From NCBI RefSeq assembly GCF_024868665.1, contig NC_079901.1, positions 612,397 through 676,396 on the forward strand: a stretch of 64,000 nucleotides of DNA, read 5' to 3'. Below are positions 37,077 through 49,628 of this stretch, piece by piece. A model generated the notes under the pieces. It was not told the origin of the DNA, did not search any database, and saw only the letters and a program-made list of their open reading frames with translations. Source of the stretch: Triplophysa rosa. Its lineage: Eukaryota > Chordata > Actinopteri > Cypriniformes > Nemacheilidae. The position numbers and the translations under genes are program-made. Within the stretch, counting starts at the first letter, position 1. Each line of letters starts with the position of its first letter.

Positions 37077-38090
37077 ACCGGAACCTGCCAATCACATAAT
37101 ATGCGTTCACTAATGAAAATACCACCGTGTTAGGTCACTACTGTCAACATATGGCCATCCTCTCCCATCTGAACAATACGTGGACCATCCAGTCCTATTT
37201 CTAGCCAATCAATGCCTTCCCAGAGCAGTGTTATGGGAAAGACAAAGCACCTAAACGTGGCAAATTTTATATTCACTTGATGAACTGTTCTTTTTTATTA
37301 TGGTTTTCTTATTTTAATTCTCTTGATGTGAACTCTTACAAGCGCTCCTGAATTCACCTCGCTCTCTACCACACTGTGAAGTTATTCTGACGGTTATGAT
37401 GATCATTAACCACAGAGGTAAACAGAAGACGTCTCACGTCGAAGCCGTTGTAACAAGGAAGTTAATGACAATGTGTTTTGCTGTTGTGTGTCTGTGTTGG
37501 GTTTGTTTTGTAATGCGTTGATTGTGGTGTTCCAATCATTTGTTAGTTTTATACTAACATGTATTTTTGGGCTTTCATCGTTTTTCTTTTGTGAGACAAA
37601 GCACATGGAGATGTCAGCCTGCAAGAAGGGAAAAAAAAGAAGTGAAGCAAAAGCAGAGAATGAAAAGACAAAAAAAGACTAACATTGTTTTGTTGTTGTT
37701 GATAAATCTCTTTTTATATATCTTGGTTACTTAAAATATTTATGGTAAATGGTTCTCCACTTAACCTATTTAAAGTACACTGTGTGTGGAATATGTATTT
37801 TCTTTTAAGTTATTAGACAAAAGTAAGGTTCTTGGTTGCCCTATCAACACTCTACCCTCCATATTCAGTGTCATCCAATTGTGCCATTATCCATCTTCTC
37901 GTTTTCCCTTTTTGGTTGATACCTGAAAGTTTCCGTTGTCAGTGTTATAATGTTGCCCTCTGCCCTTCTTGGTGTAGCTCTCCAGTATTCCAGTATAGCA
38001 AGTTCTTGGATGGATATATATATATATTTATATATCCATCCATCCATCACCTTATAAAAGGGAAATAAAGAACTATCAAAACCACCAACT
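37077..38090 (+). other. reln: reln 3' UTR
   Basis: About 1 kb follows the stop without coding potential. A canonical AATAAA at 38064-38069 is followed by a TG/T-rich stretch (GTGTTTTTATTTGTGATGTT), so cleavage probably falls near 38085-38095. The UTR end is inferred from these signals. A (TA)n/(CATC)n microsatellite lies at about 38014-38048. Confidence 0.6.
38064..38069 (+). terminator. reln: Polyadenylation signal of reln
   Basis: AATAAA lies 988 bases after the stop, with a GT-rich downstream element. Confidence 0.6.
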
Positions 38091-38214
38091 AAAAGTGTTT
38101 TTATTTGTGATGTTTGATTAATGGCAGCCTATTCAATAAAGTTGTGTATAAGCAAGATTATTCTGAAACAAAGAACAATTGTGCATGGCAAATGAGTGAC
38201 ACAACAATCTAGAC

Positions 38215-38450
38215 AATAGCTACGTTTATACGATGAAAACCGGAAAAGTTTTTGCTTTGCAGTTTATGATATCATATACTGTACATATGATGACGTTCTT
38301 GAAACAATCTGTGTTTACACGGATTCGCGAAAACTAATTAAAATGTTGTATTATTAATGCCAGGCCAGTGGATGGCGATGTCACCTAGTAAATAAACACT
38401 ACACCTGCGCACATATGCATATGTTTAACCCAAAAGTGCTTTTTATACCC
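38215..38450. mobile_element. DNA-transposon fragment related to 17690-18200
   Basis: Shared ordered words (TTTACACGGAT, CCAGGCCAGTGGATGG, AAACACTACACCTGCGCAC) link it to intron 38 of reln. It is non-coding. Confidence 0.55.
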
Positions 38451-38459
38451 TTGGTCGAC

Positions 38460-38833
38460 ATACAGTATCTCACAGAAGTGAGTACACCCCTCACACTTTG
38501 GTAAATATTTTATTATATCTTTTCATGTGACAACACTGAAGAGATGACACTTTGCTACAATGTAAAGTAATGAGTGTACAGCTTGTATAACAGTGTAAAT
38601 TTGCTGTCCCCTCAAAATAACTCTACACACAGCCATTAATGTCTAAACCGCTGGCAACAAAAGTGAGTACACCCCTAAGTGAAAATGTCCAAATTGGGCC
38701 CAATTAGCCATTTTCCCTCCCCGGTGTCATGTGATTCTTTAGTGTTACAAGGTCTCAGGTGTGAATGGGGAGCAGGTGTGTTAAATTTGGTGTTCTCGCT
38801 CTCACTCTCTCATACTGGTCGCTGGAAGTTTAA
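38460..38833. mobile_element. Tc1/mariner end fragment
   Basis: It starts TACAGTATCTCACAGAAGTG, a familiar Tc1/mariner terminal repeat in fish, with a second AAGTGAGTACACCCCT copy at 38660. The rest of the element is missing. Confidence 0.65.
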
Positions 38834-40165
38834 AACACTACACCTGCGCACATATGCAGGTGTTAGTGCGGTTTATTTGTGTAAGTGTGAACGCTGCCAC
38901 CCAAACCCTGGTGCGCACCAAACAAGTGGACCGAGACCGCTGAAAAAATGGGTCTCGGTCCCCTTTAAAACGAACTCTGACGCGTTTCGATATGAATGCG
39001 ACACAGACCAAAGGCATCGAACCCAATCAAAAACAGGAAGTGATAACAACATAAGTCCCGGAAATCAAGTGATTTGGTCATATAAAAGGAGTGTTTATTA
39101 GATCTGTGCTTGCAGCCTTGCATATGTAACAGAGATATTCCTCACTCTGTTTTGACTGCTTTAAACACTTCATGAGGTCTTCGCGAGTTACCGGCTTGTT
39201 AAAGGCGGTTTCATTAGCACTTTTGGTGCGCACCCGAGTTCGATTAACGTCAGAGGTCGGTTCGTTTGGGTGATGTGAAAGCTGTCTTCCAAACCCGGGT
39301 GCTCACCCACGAACTGTACCGAGTCCACTTAAAAAGGGAGGTCAGGGGTGCGGTTCATGTGAACTCCAGTACGCTTCACTGCTGATGTGAATGCAATCGT
39401 ACCAAATCGCAAGAGTGAACCGCTTTTAATGACCTATTCTTTGGTAAAAATGTGTGCTTGTGTGTGTTTCACTCACTTTTCTGACGAGTGTTATTGGCGG
39501 GCTCCAAGCAGAGAGCTGTAGCCTATAGGCTATCTCATTTCTGTGCACCTTCAGTGTTCTTAAGAGCATTTGCAGTACATTCACAGACATTTGCAGTACA
39601 TTCACAGACATAGTGGCACATACAAGTGCTGAAGCTTTGGAAGCAAAACTAACGGTTCAAAAACATATAAAAGTGACGTGAGCAAGTAATGCATTTTGCC
39701 GCCTTCTCCTGCATCGTCGTTACAAGCGACAGGGTAAACAGCTGCAGGCTGATGACGCAAACGACCCGCGGTTGGGACCCAAAAAATAATATGAACGCAG
39801 TCCAGCAGGGGGAGGGGGGAGCAATCAAACTAGAGTTCGGACCAGGCAATCGAACTAAATGTGAGACAGACCTAAAAATACCCTCATATCCGCAGGCATA
39901 CACTGATATAATCATACACTGTATAACCCAGCACACAGCATTGTTTTGGATTTCCGGTAAGTTCCGTTTAAAAATATAAATCATAAAAGCTGTCCAATCA
40001 CGTTGCGACTTTACAGTAAGCTGTTAGGTTCGATATCTTTAGGTTCGCTGTTAAAATGCCAGTCTGAACGCAAAGTGAATCAGGACTAAATTTATTTTTG
40101 TGTTTTTTGATCCGGACCAAAGTAACTAAATGTACCGAGCTACAAATATGAACGCACCCTTACAT
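38834..40165. mobile_element. Probable non-autonomous DNA transposon cluster
   Basis: The sequence repeats words such as GGTGCGCACC, GTGAATGC and GGACCGAG in both orientations, and the outer parts read GTGTGAACGC and ATGAACGCACCC. No transposase was seen. Exact ends were not resolved. Confidence 0.4.
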
Positions 40166-40189
40166 CCCCTGGAATTTGTTCGACAATCA

Positions 40190-40530
40190 CTGCCACAGAC
40201 TGTTTCTTCTTCAATCAAAATGGCCTTGGTCAACGCCACGTCTGTGTCCAACAAGACTTTTTTCCTCAATTACTTTTTTAACCATCGCTGGAGCTAGTGA
40301 GTCCTCTATTTTTGGTAAACTTCGTCTATCAAACTGCTGCTATATTAGCTCTCCCAGAGGCAATGAAAGACGTGGAGGTGGAGTAGCGGTGGTTTTAACA
40401 AAACAGTTTCAAATCCAGAACATTTCGGTGGGGAATTTTTTGTCATTTGAATTTCAGTGTTTTGAAAATCAAGTGCATTACTTCCCCACTAGTCTGTCTC
40501 TTGGTATATAGGCCACCTGGACCTGACAAA
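40190..40530 (+). pseudogene. LINE endonuclease-domain fragment
   Basis: One frame reads RRGGGVAVVLTKQFQIQNI then SFEFQCFENQVH, typical of the apurinic-type endonuclease of fish LINE ORF2. Frameshifts and stops lie on both sides. The fragment at 63255-63712 appears to come from a later part of the same type of ORF. Confidence 0.6.
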
Positions 40531-40949
40531 GATTGTATACGTAATGTCTATTTACACTGAATACAAATAGCATGCCTTGTTGGCAGAGACTATTTACAGT
40601 AGCTCCTGAAAAAGGTCAATTTTAGTTTAAAATCTGCAGTGATGTGATGTGTGAACAGTATACACTCTTACAGATGCTCTTCACGTATGAAGTCAGATGA
40701 TGTAAACAGCTCAACAATGCAAAATGTCCTGTGTAAAGACAGTGTATGGCCTCAGTTATGAGTTGTCCAACAAGTACAAACCCCAGTTCCAATGAAGTTG
40801 GGACATTGTGTAAAACGTAAATAAAAACAGAATACAATGACTTGCAAATCCTTTTTGACCTATATTTAATAGAATACACCACAAGACAAGATATTTAATG
40901 TTCAAACTGATAAACTTCATTGTTTTTTGCAAATAATCACTCATTTTGA

Positions 40950-41970
40950 ATTTGATGCCGGCAACACGTTCCAAAAGAGCTGGGACAGGGGTATTTTTAC
41001 CACGGTTACATCACCTTTCCTTTTGACAACACTTAATAAGCATTTGGGAACTGAGGACACTAATTTTTGAAGCTTTGTGGGTGGAATTCTTTCCCATTCT
41101 TGCTTGATGTACGTCTTCAGTTGCTCAAAGGTCCGGGGTCTGCATTGTCATATTTTGCGCTACATGATGCACAACACATTTTCAATAGGAGACAGTTCTG
41201 AACTGCAGGCAGGCCAGTCTAGTAACCACACTCTTTTACCATGAAGCTACGCTGTTGTAACACGTGCAGAATGTGGCTTGGCATTGTCTTGTTGAAATAA
41301 GCAGGGACGTCCCTGAAAAAGATGTCACTTGGATGGCAGCAAATTTTGCTCTAAAACCTGTATGCACCTTTCAGCATTAATGGTGCACTCACAAATGTGC
41401 AAGTTGCCCACTAACACACCCCCATACCATCACAGATGCTGGCTTTTGAACTTCGCGCTAATAACAATCTGGATGGTCACGACGTCCATGAGTTACAAAA
41501 ACAATTTGAAATGCGGACTCATCAGACCATAGCACAGTTTGTCACTTTGCATCAGTCCATCTTAGATGAGAACGGGCTGTGAGAAACCAGTGGCGTTTCT
41601 GGGTGTTGTTGATGTATGGCTTTCGCTTTGCATGGTAGAGTTTTAACTTGCACTTGTAAATGTTGCGACAAACTGTTTTAACTAACAATGGCTTTCCAAA
41701 GTATTCCTGAACCCACGTGGTAATTTCCTTTACAGAATGATGTCTGTTTTTAATGCAGTGCTGCCCGAGGGATCGAAGGTCATAGGCATTCAGTGTTGTT
41801 TTACGGCCTTGTCGCTCACGTACAGAGACTTCTCCGTATTCTTGGAATCTTTTGATGATATTATGGAGTGTAGATGATGAAATACCTAAATTCCTTTCAA
41901 CCTTAGGTTGAGAAACGTTGTTCTTAAACTGTTGGACTATTTGCTCACAAAGTGGTGAACTGTGTCCCAT
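40950..41970 (-). pseudogene. Tc1-like transposase pseudogene
   Basis: The N-terminal 142 residues are open, with a helix-turn-helix of the paired type (KVERNLGISSSTLHNIIKRF) and a basic GRK stretch. A TGA at 41539-41541 replaces the Trp expected after TDAK. Further on, remnants such as WSDESAF and QQDNAKPHSA (the second catalytic Asp region) appear among more stops and frame changes. It cannot make active transposase. Confidence 0.85.
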
Positions 41971-42187
41971 CCTTGCTTGTGAATGACTGAGCCTTTTAGG
42001 ATGCTCCTTTTATACCAATACCTAATTTGGTCACTTGTGGAATGTACCAAAAATGTATTTTTACCAGTCTTTTGTTGCCCCTGTCCCAGCTCTTTTGGAA
42101 GGTGTTGTAGGGATCAAATAAAAAATAAGGGAATAGTTTCAAAAAACAATAAAGTTGATCAGTTTGAACATTAATGTGCACAATTTA

Positions 42188-42333
42188 GAATCTTTTAGAC
42201 TGTAAATCGTATTATATTGTATTGTCATTGTGTTGAATGTCTGTACTAGAAGCTTCCAACACCAAAGAAAATCCCTTGTGTGTGCAAGCACACTTGGCAA
42301 TAAAGCTCTTCTGATTCTGATTCTGATTCTGAT
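42188..42333 (+). mobile_element. LINE/SINE 3' tail nested in the mariner
   Basis: It is about 95% identical by eye to 29587-29722. It ends with four TTCTGA-type units, a longer tail than the other copy. Confidence 0.75.
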
Positions 42334-42904
42334 GAAATATATTGTCTTTGTGGTGTATTCTATTAAACATGGGTGAAAAAGGAAGCAAATGCAAGTCATC
42401 GTAATCTGTTTTAATTTGTTTTATAAAATGTCCCAACTTCATTGGAATTGGAGTTTGTATATCTTTGTATATCTTAATTTTCTACATAATCCACTGTTTG
42501 GCACTGACACGGCAAAAAACAAGGTGGATTACTGCGCCACCTTGTGGCTATTCACCAAATTCAGTACTCTTGATTTTACAAACACATGACTGTACTCGTT
42601 CTCATAATGGAAAGCCATTCAGATTACACATCATTAGATGTTACATAATGACTAACTGCTGGCTGCGAAATAAAAAAATAGAGTGAATGGAAAATATTAA
42701 TACCTAAAGGGAATCAAAGATGTAATGACTTGGTTCAATGATTCAGGGGAAATATAATTTTGTTTAAAGCCCTTGTGGTTCAAGGGTCATTAAAAGACAT
42801 ACAAATCAGATACGCTTAATAGGACTAGGTGTCATAATCCCACTATTTCAGCACAGTTGAATTGCCCAAAATACAGTGTATGCCTGGTTTCACAGACGAG
42901 GCTT

Positions 42905-43204
42905 AAAGTTCTAGTTCACCCAAAAATAAAACTCTGTCATCATTTACTCGCCCTCATGTAATTTCATACCTGTGTAAATAATTTTGTTCTGGTGAACACA
43001 GAGAAAGATATTTTGAAGGATGTTGTTAACTGGCCCCTATTCACTTGCATTGGTTTTGTGTCTATACAAAAGAAGTGAATGGGGTCCAGTGCTGTTCGGT
43101 TACCAACTTTCTTTAAAATATCTTCTTCTATCTTGTATTCTGCAGAAGAAAGTCATAAAGGTTTGACATGAGAAGAGAGCGAGTAAATGATGGCAGAATT
43201 TTCG
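42905..43204. mobile_element. MITE related to 13350-13593
   Basis: Ends include TAGTTCACCCAAAAATAAAA and AGTAAATGATGGCAGAATTT, with AAGATATTTTGAAGGATGTT mirrored in the second half. It is non-coding. Confidence 0.75.
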
Positions 43205-44989
43205 TGCAAAATCTTACACAAACATTTTACACATACACTACACCTTCAGTAGACCTACACACTAACGTTAGCCTACTTGATGTAAGATGAGAAAAAATAT
43301 ACATACAGTAAACTCACTTTGCACTCTCTTTAAATCATGATTGTCATACTTATTTGTACACATTTTTAGTTACTGTATTTTACCAATAAAAAGTCAACGT
43401 CAATATTTCCCAAGCCTGTTCCTGAAGGCACACCAAACACACACATTTTCCAACACTTCATAACCACATCTCAATCAACCTTTTCATCACCTTTTCAAGA
43501 TATAAAGCAGCCAGATGAGGGAGATTATATGTTTCTTGTGCTGCTATGGTAGGCCTATAGTACAGGGGTTCACATCAGGGGTTCTTTTGTATGAGAAAAC
43601 CATTCAAATCTTGAAGTCCCTATTAATGAGCAGGTGTGAATCAGATGATTTGAGGAGACATGCAGAAGAAACAGAACAGACGGGAGGGAGTGGTAAGAAA
43701 CCCATAGAACAGTACATTTAACATGTAAGTTAAAATCAGGCTATGACCAGTTAAAAACGTAATAAATACGTAAAAACAACCTTTTTTATTTGTACCTTTC
43801 TTCAGTTTTTGAATTACCTAGGCAGCAATTAGGCTATCACCTTTAACACACACATAAAAGATCAGCAACTAACACCTGGAACATTTATATACACAAATAA
43901 ATAAACATTTATTTCTTCATTTACTACTAAGTGTCTACACTGATTTACAATCCACAAAATATGAAAACAGAACTTTCCGCTCGTACGTTTATCCAGACGT
44001 TTGTTATGGAAAGCCGTTTGGGTCATATTTCGCCATCAACCAGACGCCTGGGGCATGTTCAAGCTCAAACCGGTGCGCAATGTTTTGCTACGGTTTCTGG
44101 GTTGAACGACACGTTTCCTGGAAACAGTTTGCAAAGGTGTGCAACAGGGTGTGAGATGCATTTTCTCTTGTTTGGTGGGCGTGTCAAGAATGTCGGCCCA
44201 ATCAGCAGCAACATGTATATAACCCACACGGTATTAAAGAGACAGCTCGCACAATTTGTCCAAGTAAAGTTGTTTAAATGTGTCCGCTGCAGCTCAGTAT
44301 ACGCCACAATTGAAGATATTAGAAGATATGTATTTTGCAGTATTAAACACGTATTTATACCGAGTTCATCAGGCTCCGAAAATTCTTCAAAAAGAACTCA
44401 AAGAATGGCCTTCTCAGCTGCCATAGTTCAACTCTTGCGTCATCACAACAGGGTTCAACCCCACCACCGCTTCCGTTTAAAAAACGTTTTGCAACGTTTT
44501 GTCGGGGCTGAACGCAGCCCTGGTGTTCAGAAGACGCATGGTTTTACGGCGTTTAAGACGTACAGGCAGCGCAAAGTACGTTTTTGTTTTGTTTTGTAGC
44601 GCATGCGCCGTAAATTAGGCCGACTATGCCGTAGAAATGGCGTTAATAAAGGCGTTTTAAGTGCAATTTGAAACACCGTTCATTTCGCGTTTGAACTTCC
44701 AAAGTACGCCGTAAACGACGGCGCTTCCGTGTATCAAAGACGCCGTAAAAAGCGGCTTTTTCTATAATATTCAAATCAGCCCCGCCTTTTCTACACAGTC
44801 CAGCCCCTCCAATGAACAGAAAGACCTGTGTAGTAGAATGTCGATCTGAATAACGTTTCCTGTTTTTAACTTTATTGCGAATAATGTTTAGACTTTCATT
44901 ATATGATATTTCTCCATTGGGCACGTTTTTCCTCCTTTTCGTTTATCATATGTGCACAAACGGCATAATTTATAGAGTGTGCACGTTAA
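43205..44989. other. Intergenic sequence without recognisable genes
   Basis: A 222-codon open frame (43931-44599) shows no family resemblance and is embedded in repeat-like sequence rich in GCGTTT, GACGCC and CGCCGTAAA words. I treat the stretch as transposon debris. Confidence 0.45.
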
Positions 44990-44992
44990 TGA

Positions 44993-45151
44993 CTCTGAAC
45001 AGAATGATTTTGTTATTACATGATCAATTATAGTTGCCCTGATCTCATCTGAGACCACAGCTCTTGACCTTCCTCTTATTCTTTTTCTTCAACCACGCAT
45101 ACGTATTCCTCTTCCTCTTTCAACCACGTCTCTATGTCTGGCTTGGTCCAT
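44993..45151 (-). pseudogene. Mariner-type transposase N-terminal fragment
   Basis: The minus strand reads MDQARHRDVVERGRG, then after one stop RGRSRAVVSDEIRATIIDHV. This resembles the start of a Tc1/mariner-type transposase common in cyprinids. The rest, toward 45620, is non-coding TE sequence. Confidence 0.55.
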
Positions 45152-45634
45152 GTTTATGTTACAATTGAAATGACTCCTCATTTCTCTTCTCTTTTATAGA
45201 TGGTAATGAAATTACATAAAGGAGTGACACATGTGTAGGTCTTTAGCTACAATTGGAATCATCTGTGGTTGGCCCAACTGTTTTGATAGCATTTAATTTT
45301 TAGAATCAAAATACATTTCAATAAAATATCATTGTAGAAATACAGAAATTTGCTGTCTTATTCAGTTTTGTATTATGTTATTGTTTTGAACTCAAGTTTA
45401 ACAATTTTGAAAAGAGTATGTAGATGTGTGCAAATTAGTCTGTGGGTACACAGAGTTTTGGCAATTGTTGTGTCTAAGTGAGAAAAGAATTCATGAAATT
45501 TGAAAGAAGTGGTCAATGAATGCATTTAGTGCCAAAGCATTGATAAATGATCCACAGTTTAGCTCACACATACTACTGTTGTGCTTACTGTGTGAAGAGT
45601 TTTGCAAAAGTCACCAAAGTATGAGAAATGTGTC

Positions 45635-46524
45635 CTAGCAATTGTAAAAAACTGTAACGGTACCACTGAATTGTTCAGTCTCAACTTCAATGCCATTTTG
45701 TTCCAAAGCCTTCAAATCATGAACTGTACATTCAAGTACTGAGTCCATGCCATAGGTCTTGACATCATCTGACTTGTACACAGCCAACAAAAAACATGCT
45801 GACAATGAAGACAGCAGCACAGATGGTAAAGATCTAATCTGGAAGTAAATTACCCCCAGTTTGTGAATTGAAGTTTCCGAACCGAGTGGATTTACAATTT
45901 CGCAATCATCATTATAGAGGGCAAGCAGAATGGAGCGTTCTTTGGAAAAGAGGTGGCTGTTTTTGTACTGTTCACCATCAATGTAATCGGTGAGGGCACC
46001 ATCTTTATTTGGCTTCTGAGAAAGATTTTTTTCAATGGTACCTGGACTTTCTAGTATTTTATTAAGGACAGCTGGCAAAGGAACATATATTGAAAGGTGT
46101 CCTGGACTGCTACCTGTCAGTGCATCCAAACACTGAATATATGAAACACCTGGGAAGTTCTTAGTCTCAGGCTTAATGAAAAGCTATATTTCATCTGTTT
46201 ATAGTTTGTATCCAAATCCATCAACGGTTCGGCTGCCCTCTTAAAGTGATTCTTTAAGGTACTGACATCAGGGTGATTTGAGTGACCAAGTCGATGCAAA
46301 AGAGCCATTGTCTTGGTCTGCAGGTTGTCTACAATATCAGTGATCAAAGAAGACATTTGCTTGACAATGTATTTAATTGCAGAAAGGGTCTGATTTGATT
46401 GGGCTTTTAGCTTTGCAAGGAAGCATGCCACTCTGTAAATTATATCTTCCTCTGCTAAATCATCCCAATCCTCGGTTTCCTCAACACTCCCAGAGTCATC
46501 TCTAGGTGTTGTCAATAATATCAC
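45635..46524 (-). pseudogene. Frameshifted copy of a fish multicopy gene
   Basis: Two overlapping open frames (46524-46117 and 46129-45635) form one protein of about 295 residues once a one-base shift near 46180 is allowed. The order is an acidic start (EETEDWDD), a helical middle (VACFLAKLKAQSNQTLSAIK), then GHLSIYVPLPAVLNKIL, LLALYNDDCEIVNPLGS, KLGVIYFQIRSLPS and DLKALEQNGIEV. I know this pattern from many uncharacterised fish proteins, often linked to transposons; no function is established. The shift suggests a pseudogene, unless it is an assembly error. Confidence 0.6.
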
Positions 46525-47484
46525 GTTTTCTAATGAAGAGTAATGGAATTAGTTGTGGAATATGTTGGTTGTGCAGATCTGTATCTGTTGTTGTTGATGA
46601 TACTGTTTGACACATATGCTATTTTAATATACTGTATGTCTCTTATATGACCTTATACCACGGGGCTGTTGAATGCTACATTCTGATTGGCTGACAAACG
46701 TTCGACGGGTGTGCATTATTTTTCAGTTAAACGCACACCTATGAAGTAGTTCCAGATTTGTCGACCGAATTACAGTTCCATATCACTGCGCCCAGTTTAA
46801 CTTAAATGTAGCCTACTGTCCACCAGTGAATACGTATCTAACAACAGACAAAGTGACAGGCAAATTCCATCGTCTGAGAAGAAATAACTATTATTTATGG
46901 ACAGCATTTGAACAACAATGGCGAGAGCACTGTACAGGACTGTTCAGACGAAAAACTAAAGCATATATCAAAGGTAACGGCAAACTACATGACACAATCA
47001 TCGGGTTAAAGATAAAACACGAAGCACAAACAACAAAAACAACATGTTAAATTCGTCTGTGGAATGGGTAAACGGGACTTAAAACACACAGCAGGAAGCT
47101 TTCTATACCACTGAGAGAACCGCAGCTGGCGCAGAAACCTCTGTGTCACATTTTTTCTCTTAATACTTTTCTTATACGACAGGGGTGTTAAATACGACGA
47201 AAACAAATCAAATACAGATACTTGTCTTTTCACTCTCAGTGAAGCAAACGCGTGTGCACGTGCACTGTCTGTCTTCCTCTCGCTCTCGGAAAACTGCATA
47301 TGCAAAATCAAGCAACGCCTTCAGATGAGATGCGTAAGAAATTAGTCCTACCAGCAAGAGCATTCCGGGACAAATACCATACAAATGTCTTGAGATAAAA
47401 CATCGTAACAACGTCTTGTGGTATCGGAACAACGTCTTGTGGTGTTGTGACCGTGGTATAAGCGGAATAATTGACTCCGGTCCT

Positions 47485-47583
47485 TTCAATTATCGAAAGT
47501 TAATGCACACCCGAGGTGTAACGGCCACTCCGCTTCGCGTCGCATTACCACCTCGGGGTGTGCATTAACTTTCGATAATTGAA
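47485..47583. repeat. Inverted repeat, 34-base arms
   Basis: Arms 47485-47518 and 47549-47583 pair with a single one-base bulge around a 30-base GC-rich loop. The TGCATTAACTTTCGATAATT end suggests a transposon terminus or hairpin. Confidence 0.85.
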
Positions 47584-47597
47584 CGGCCCGTCGTCAA

Positions 47598-47780
47598 TTA
47601 TTCCTTACATAAGTAATTGAACGTTCTGTTACAGCCATTTTCACAACACCTGAAGTAGGTGCTTGCACTGTTCATGCCATGAACCAATTTTAGATGTATA
47701 AAAAGTTTGTTTGTGTCTCCTGAAATCGCCTGACTGCATTTGAAATACACCAACAAACAAGTGATCAAAAATAAAATCAT
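47598..47780 (-). pseudogene. C2H2-finger exon fragment of the same family
   Basis: The frame reads FIHLKLVHGMNSA then CCENGCNRTFNYLCKE, a C2H2-like N-terminal module found in front of the 45635-46524 type protein in fish. It stops where the palindromic repeat at 47485 begins, so the gene was probably broken by that insertion. Confidence 0.5.
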
Positions 47781-48340
47781 TCTTTAGCTAGTGTTAACTT
47801 ACTCTGGTTAGCCTCAGATGTTTAGTTTCCGATAAGACAGAGAGACTTCTCACCTCTGCTTTGAAGCTTAGGAGTCGTAAAATATCCCACAGAGAAACAA
47901 AAGGGGGTTATCCACACTTGCGGTGAGAGCACCAACCTAAACTCAGACCCCTGGAGCTAGGTTTTGACTCTGGTCTTTTGATAATGGTATCAAGAAAACA
48001 AGAGAAAATGGAGTGGAGGGGGTTGATGGCTCTTCTTTCAATGACTCCGACCATTTGGCTTATGCTATTCTCTACATAGAAATGTATTTTCCAATCCAGA
48101 TAGATAATTATTACACCTGTAGGTAAAGTTAGGTAAAAATATGTTTTCCCTATACATTTTGTTATAATTTCATAGCAATACTCTATAGCTTAATTTTCTT
48201 GTTGATGTTTTGTATGTCTGTCTGTGGAACTTGTGCTTTGTATTTGTAAATGTAATACAATTTATTTAAAAAAAATTATCTTCAGGTTCTGTGGATCTAC
48301 TGCGTGTGATAATCTACAGCAGATTACCATGACATTCCAG

Positions 48341-49601
48341 GGGCCCATTTCAATAAGGAGGTTCAACCAACTCTAGGTTAAACCTTGAACTCAGAGTTGG
48401 TTAAATTTGAGTTTTTGGTTTCAGAACAGCTGATTTGAGTTAGTTCAATTTACTCTGGGTAGGCTGACTCTGGGTTAAGCGCGTGCACCACGACTATAAA
48501 AAGCCATCATCAATGGCGCTCCGATATTATGATTCACCATGGCAACGGCACCAAAAAAAGCAACATGGCGGCAGAAAGCACTTGAGAGTGAGGCAAACTT
48601 TCCGCTTTGCATACAATGAATTTACTGATGTCCTGAAAATGACTTAAGTTTAAATATATAAATTGATAAATGTACCAATAAACAAACAAATTAATCATTA
48701 AATGAATGAAACAACAGAAATAAAACAGAAATAATAATAAAAAAAATCGTATGTTCTCACTCGCCATGAGTGCTCTAGTTACGCGAATGAGACGTCATGG
48801 TGTATAGGACACCTGTAGGAGTCAGACTCTCGTGCAAAATTAGACTGATCGCCGGTTCGAACCCTGCGCAGATTTCAGTTGGAATGGCTGCACGTCAAAA
48901 TTTAAAACTTGTTTATTTTATTGCTTCATTTCTGTATGTATGTCTGTATTTATTCATTTCTTTATTCATGCACTTTATTTATACACTTTATTAAGTCATT
49001 TCTCATCGTCCATAGAAAATGATGCTCTGATGTAATACACATACGGTGGCTGATGTTATTGATGTAAGAATGGATGAGATATATTTTGATATATCTAATT
49101 CACTGTAAAGAAAAGCGGTACAGTTTTAATAAAAATGCACAGGGAAATGAAAAAATTCCACTTGGGTCCAAAATTGCTCTCCTGAAATCAAAGAACATCC
49201 ATATGAATGAATGCAGCCTCTGCGTGAATCCTCTATAAAAGCACATAGGACATATAAGTCACTGAGATGGTCTCTGTGTAATCAAAATGTGTGCCATGAA
49301 TGACTGTATTAATGAACGAATGAATGATTTACACCACTTGCGCTTTAAAAGGGGGAGGAGATCGAAATAAACTCTGGGTTTACCAAAGAAAACCTGCTCC
49401 CGACCAGGTTAGGTTCACAGAGTAAGTTACTATGGTTACTGACTCTGAGTATAAGTGACATCTCCTTTAGAAACGGGCTTGAGTTACCCCGCTTTCTCGG
49501 GTTTGACATACCTCACATTACGAAACGGAAAACCCAGAGTTTCTCTCATTTCAGGGTTAATACTCAGAGTTTTCACTAAACCTCCTTTCTGAAACGGGCC
49601 C
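48341..49601. mobile_element. Harbinger-type element
   Basis: Inverted ends GGGCCCATTTCAATAAGGAG and CTCCTTTCTGAAACGGGCCC are flanked by the 3-base duplication CAG (48338-48340, 49602-49604), as expected for PIF/Harbinger. The uninterrupted second unit at 50195 shows the empty site. There is no transposase frame, so it is non-autonomous. Confidence 0.82.
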
Positions 49602-49628
49602 CAGGTATGGAAAAAATTTGACTGTTTA

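Larger units (their letters stand above)
40777..42457 (-). mobile_element. Tc1/mariner element, full length but decayed
   Basis: Inverted ends (CAAACCCCAGTTCCAATGAA and its diverged partner ending TTGGAGTTTG) are flanked by TA at 40775-40776 and 42458-42459. The transposase runs on the minus strand (40950-41970). A LINE tail is inserted at 42188-42333. Confidence 0.88.

Noticed and set aside
37406..37682. Small frames after the reln stop
   Set aside because: They lie in the 3' UTR, with no motifs and no start context of note.
43931..44599. 222-codon open frame on the plus strand
   Set aside because: No domain or family pattern is visible, and the sequence is rich in repeated GCGTTT/CGCC words like transposon ends. 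An overlapping minus frame of similar quality exists.
48840..48880. Possible tRNA gene (GGTTCGAACCC box B)
   Set aside because: The T-arm has a mismatch, no credible anticodon arm or acceptor stem was found, and it lies inside the Harbinger element. It may be a polymerase III-like relic.
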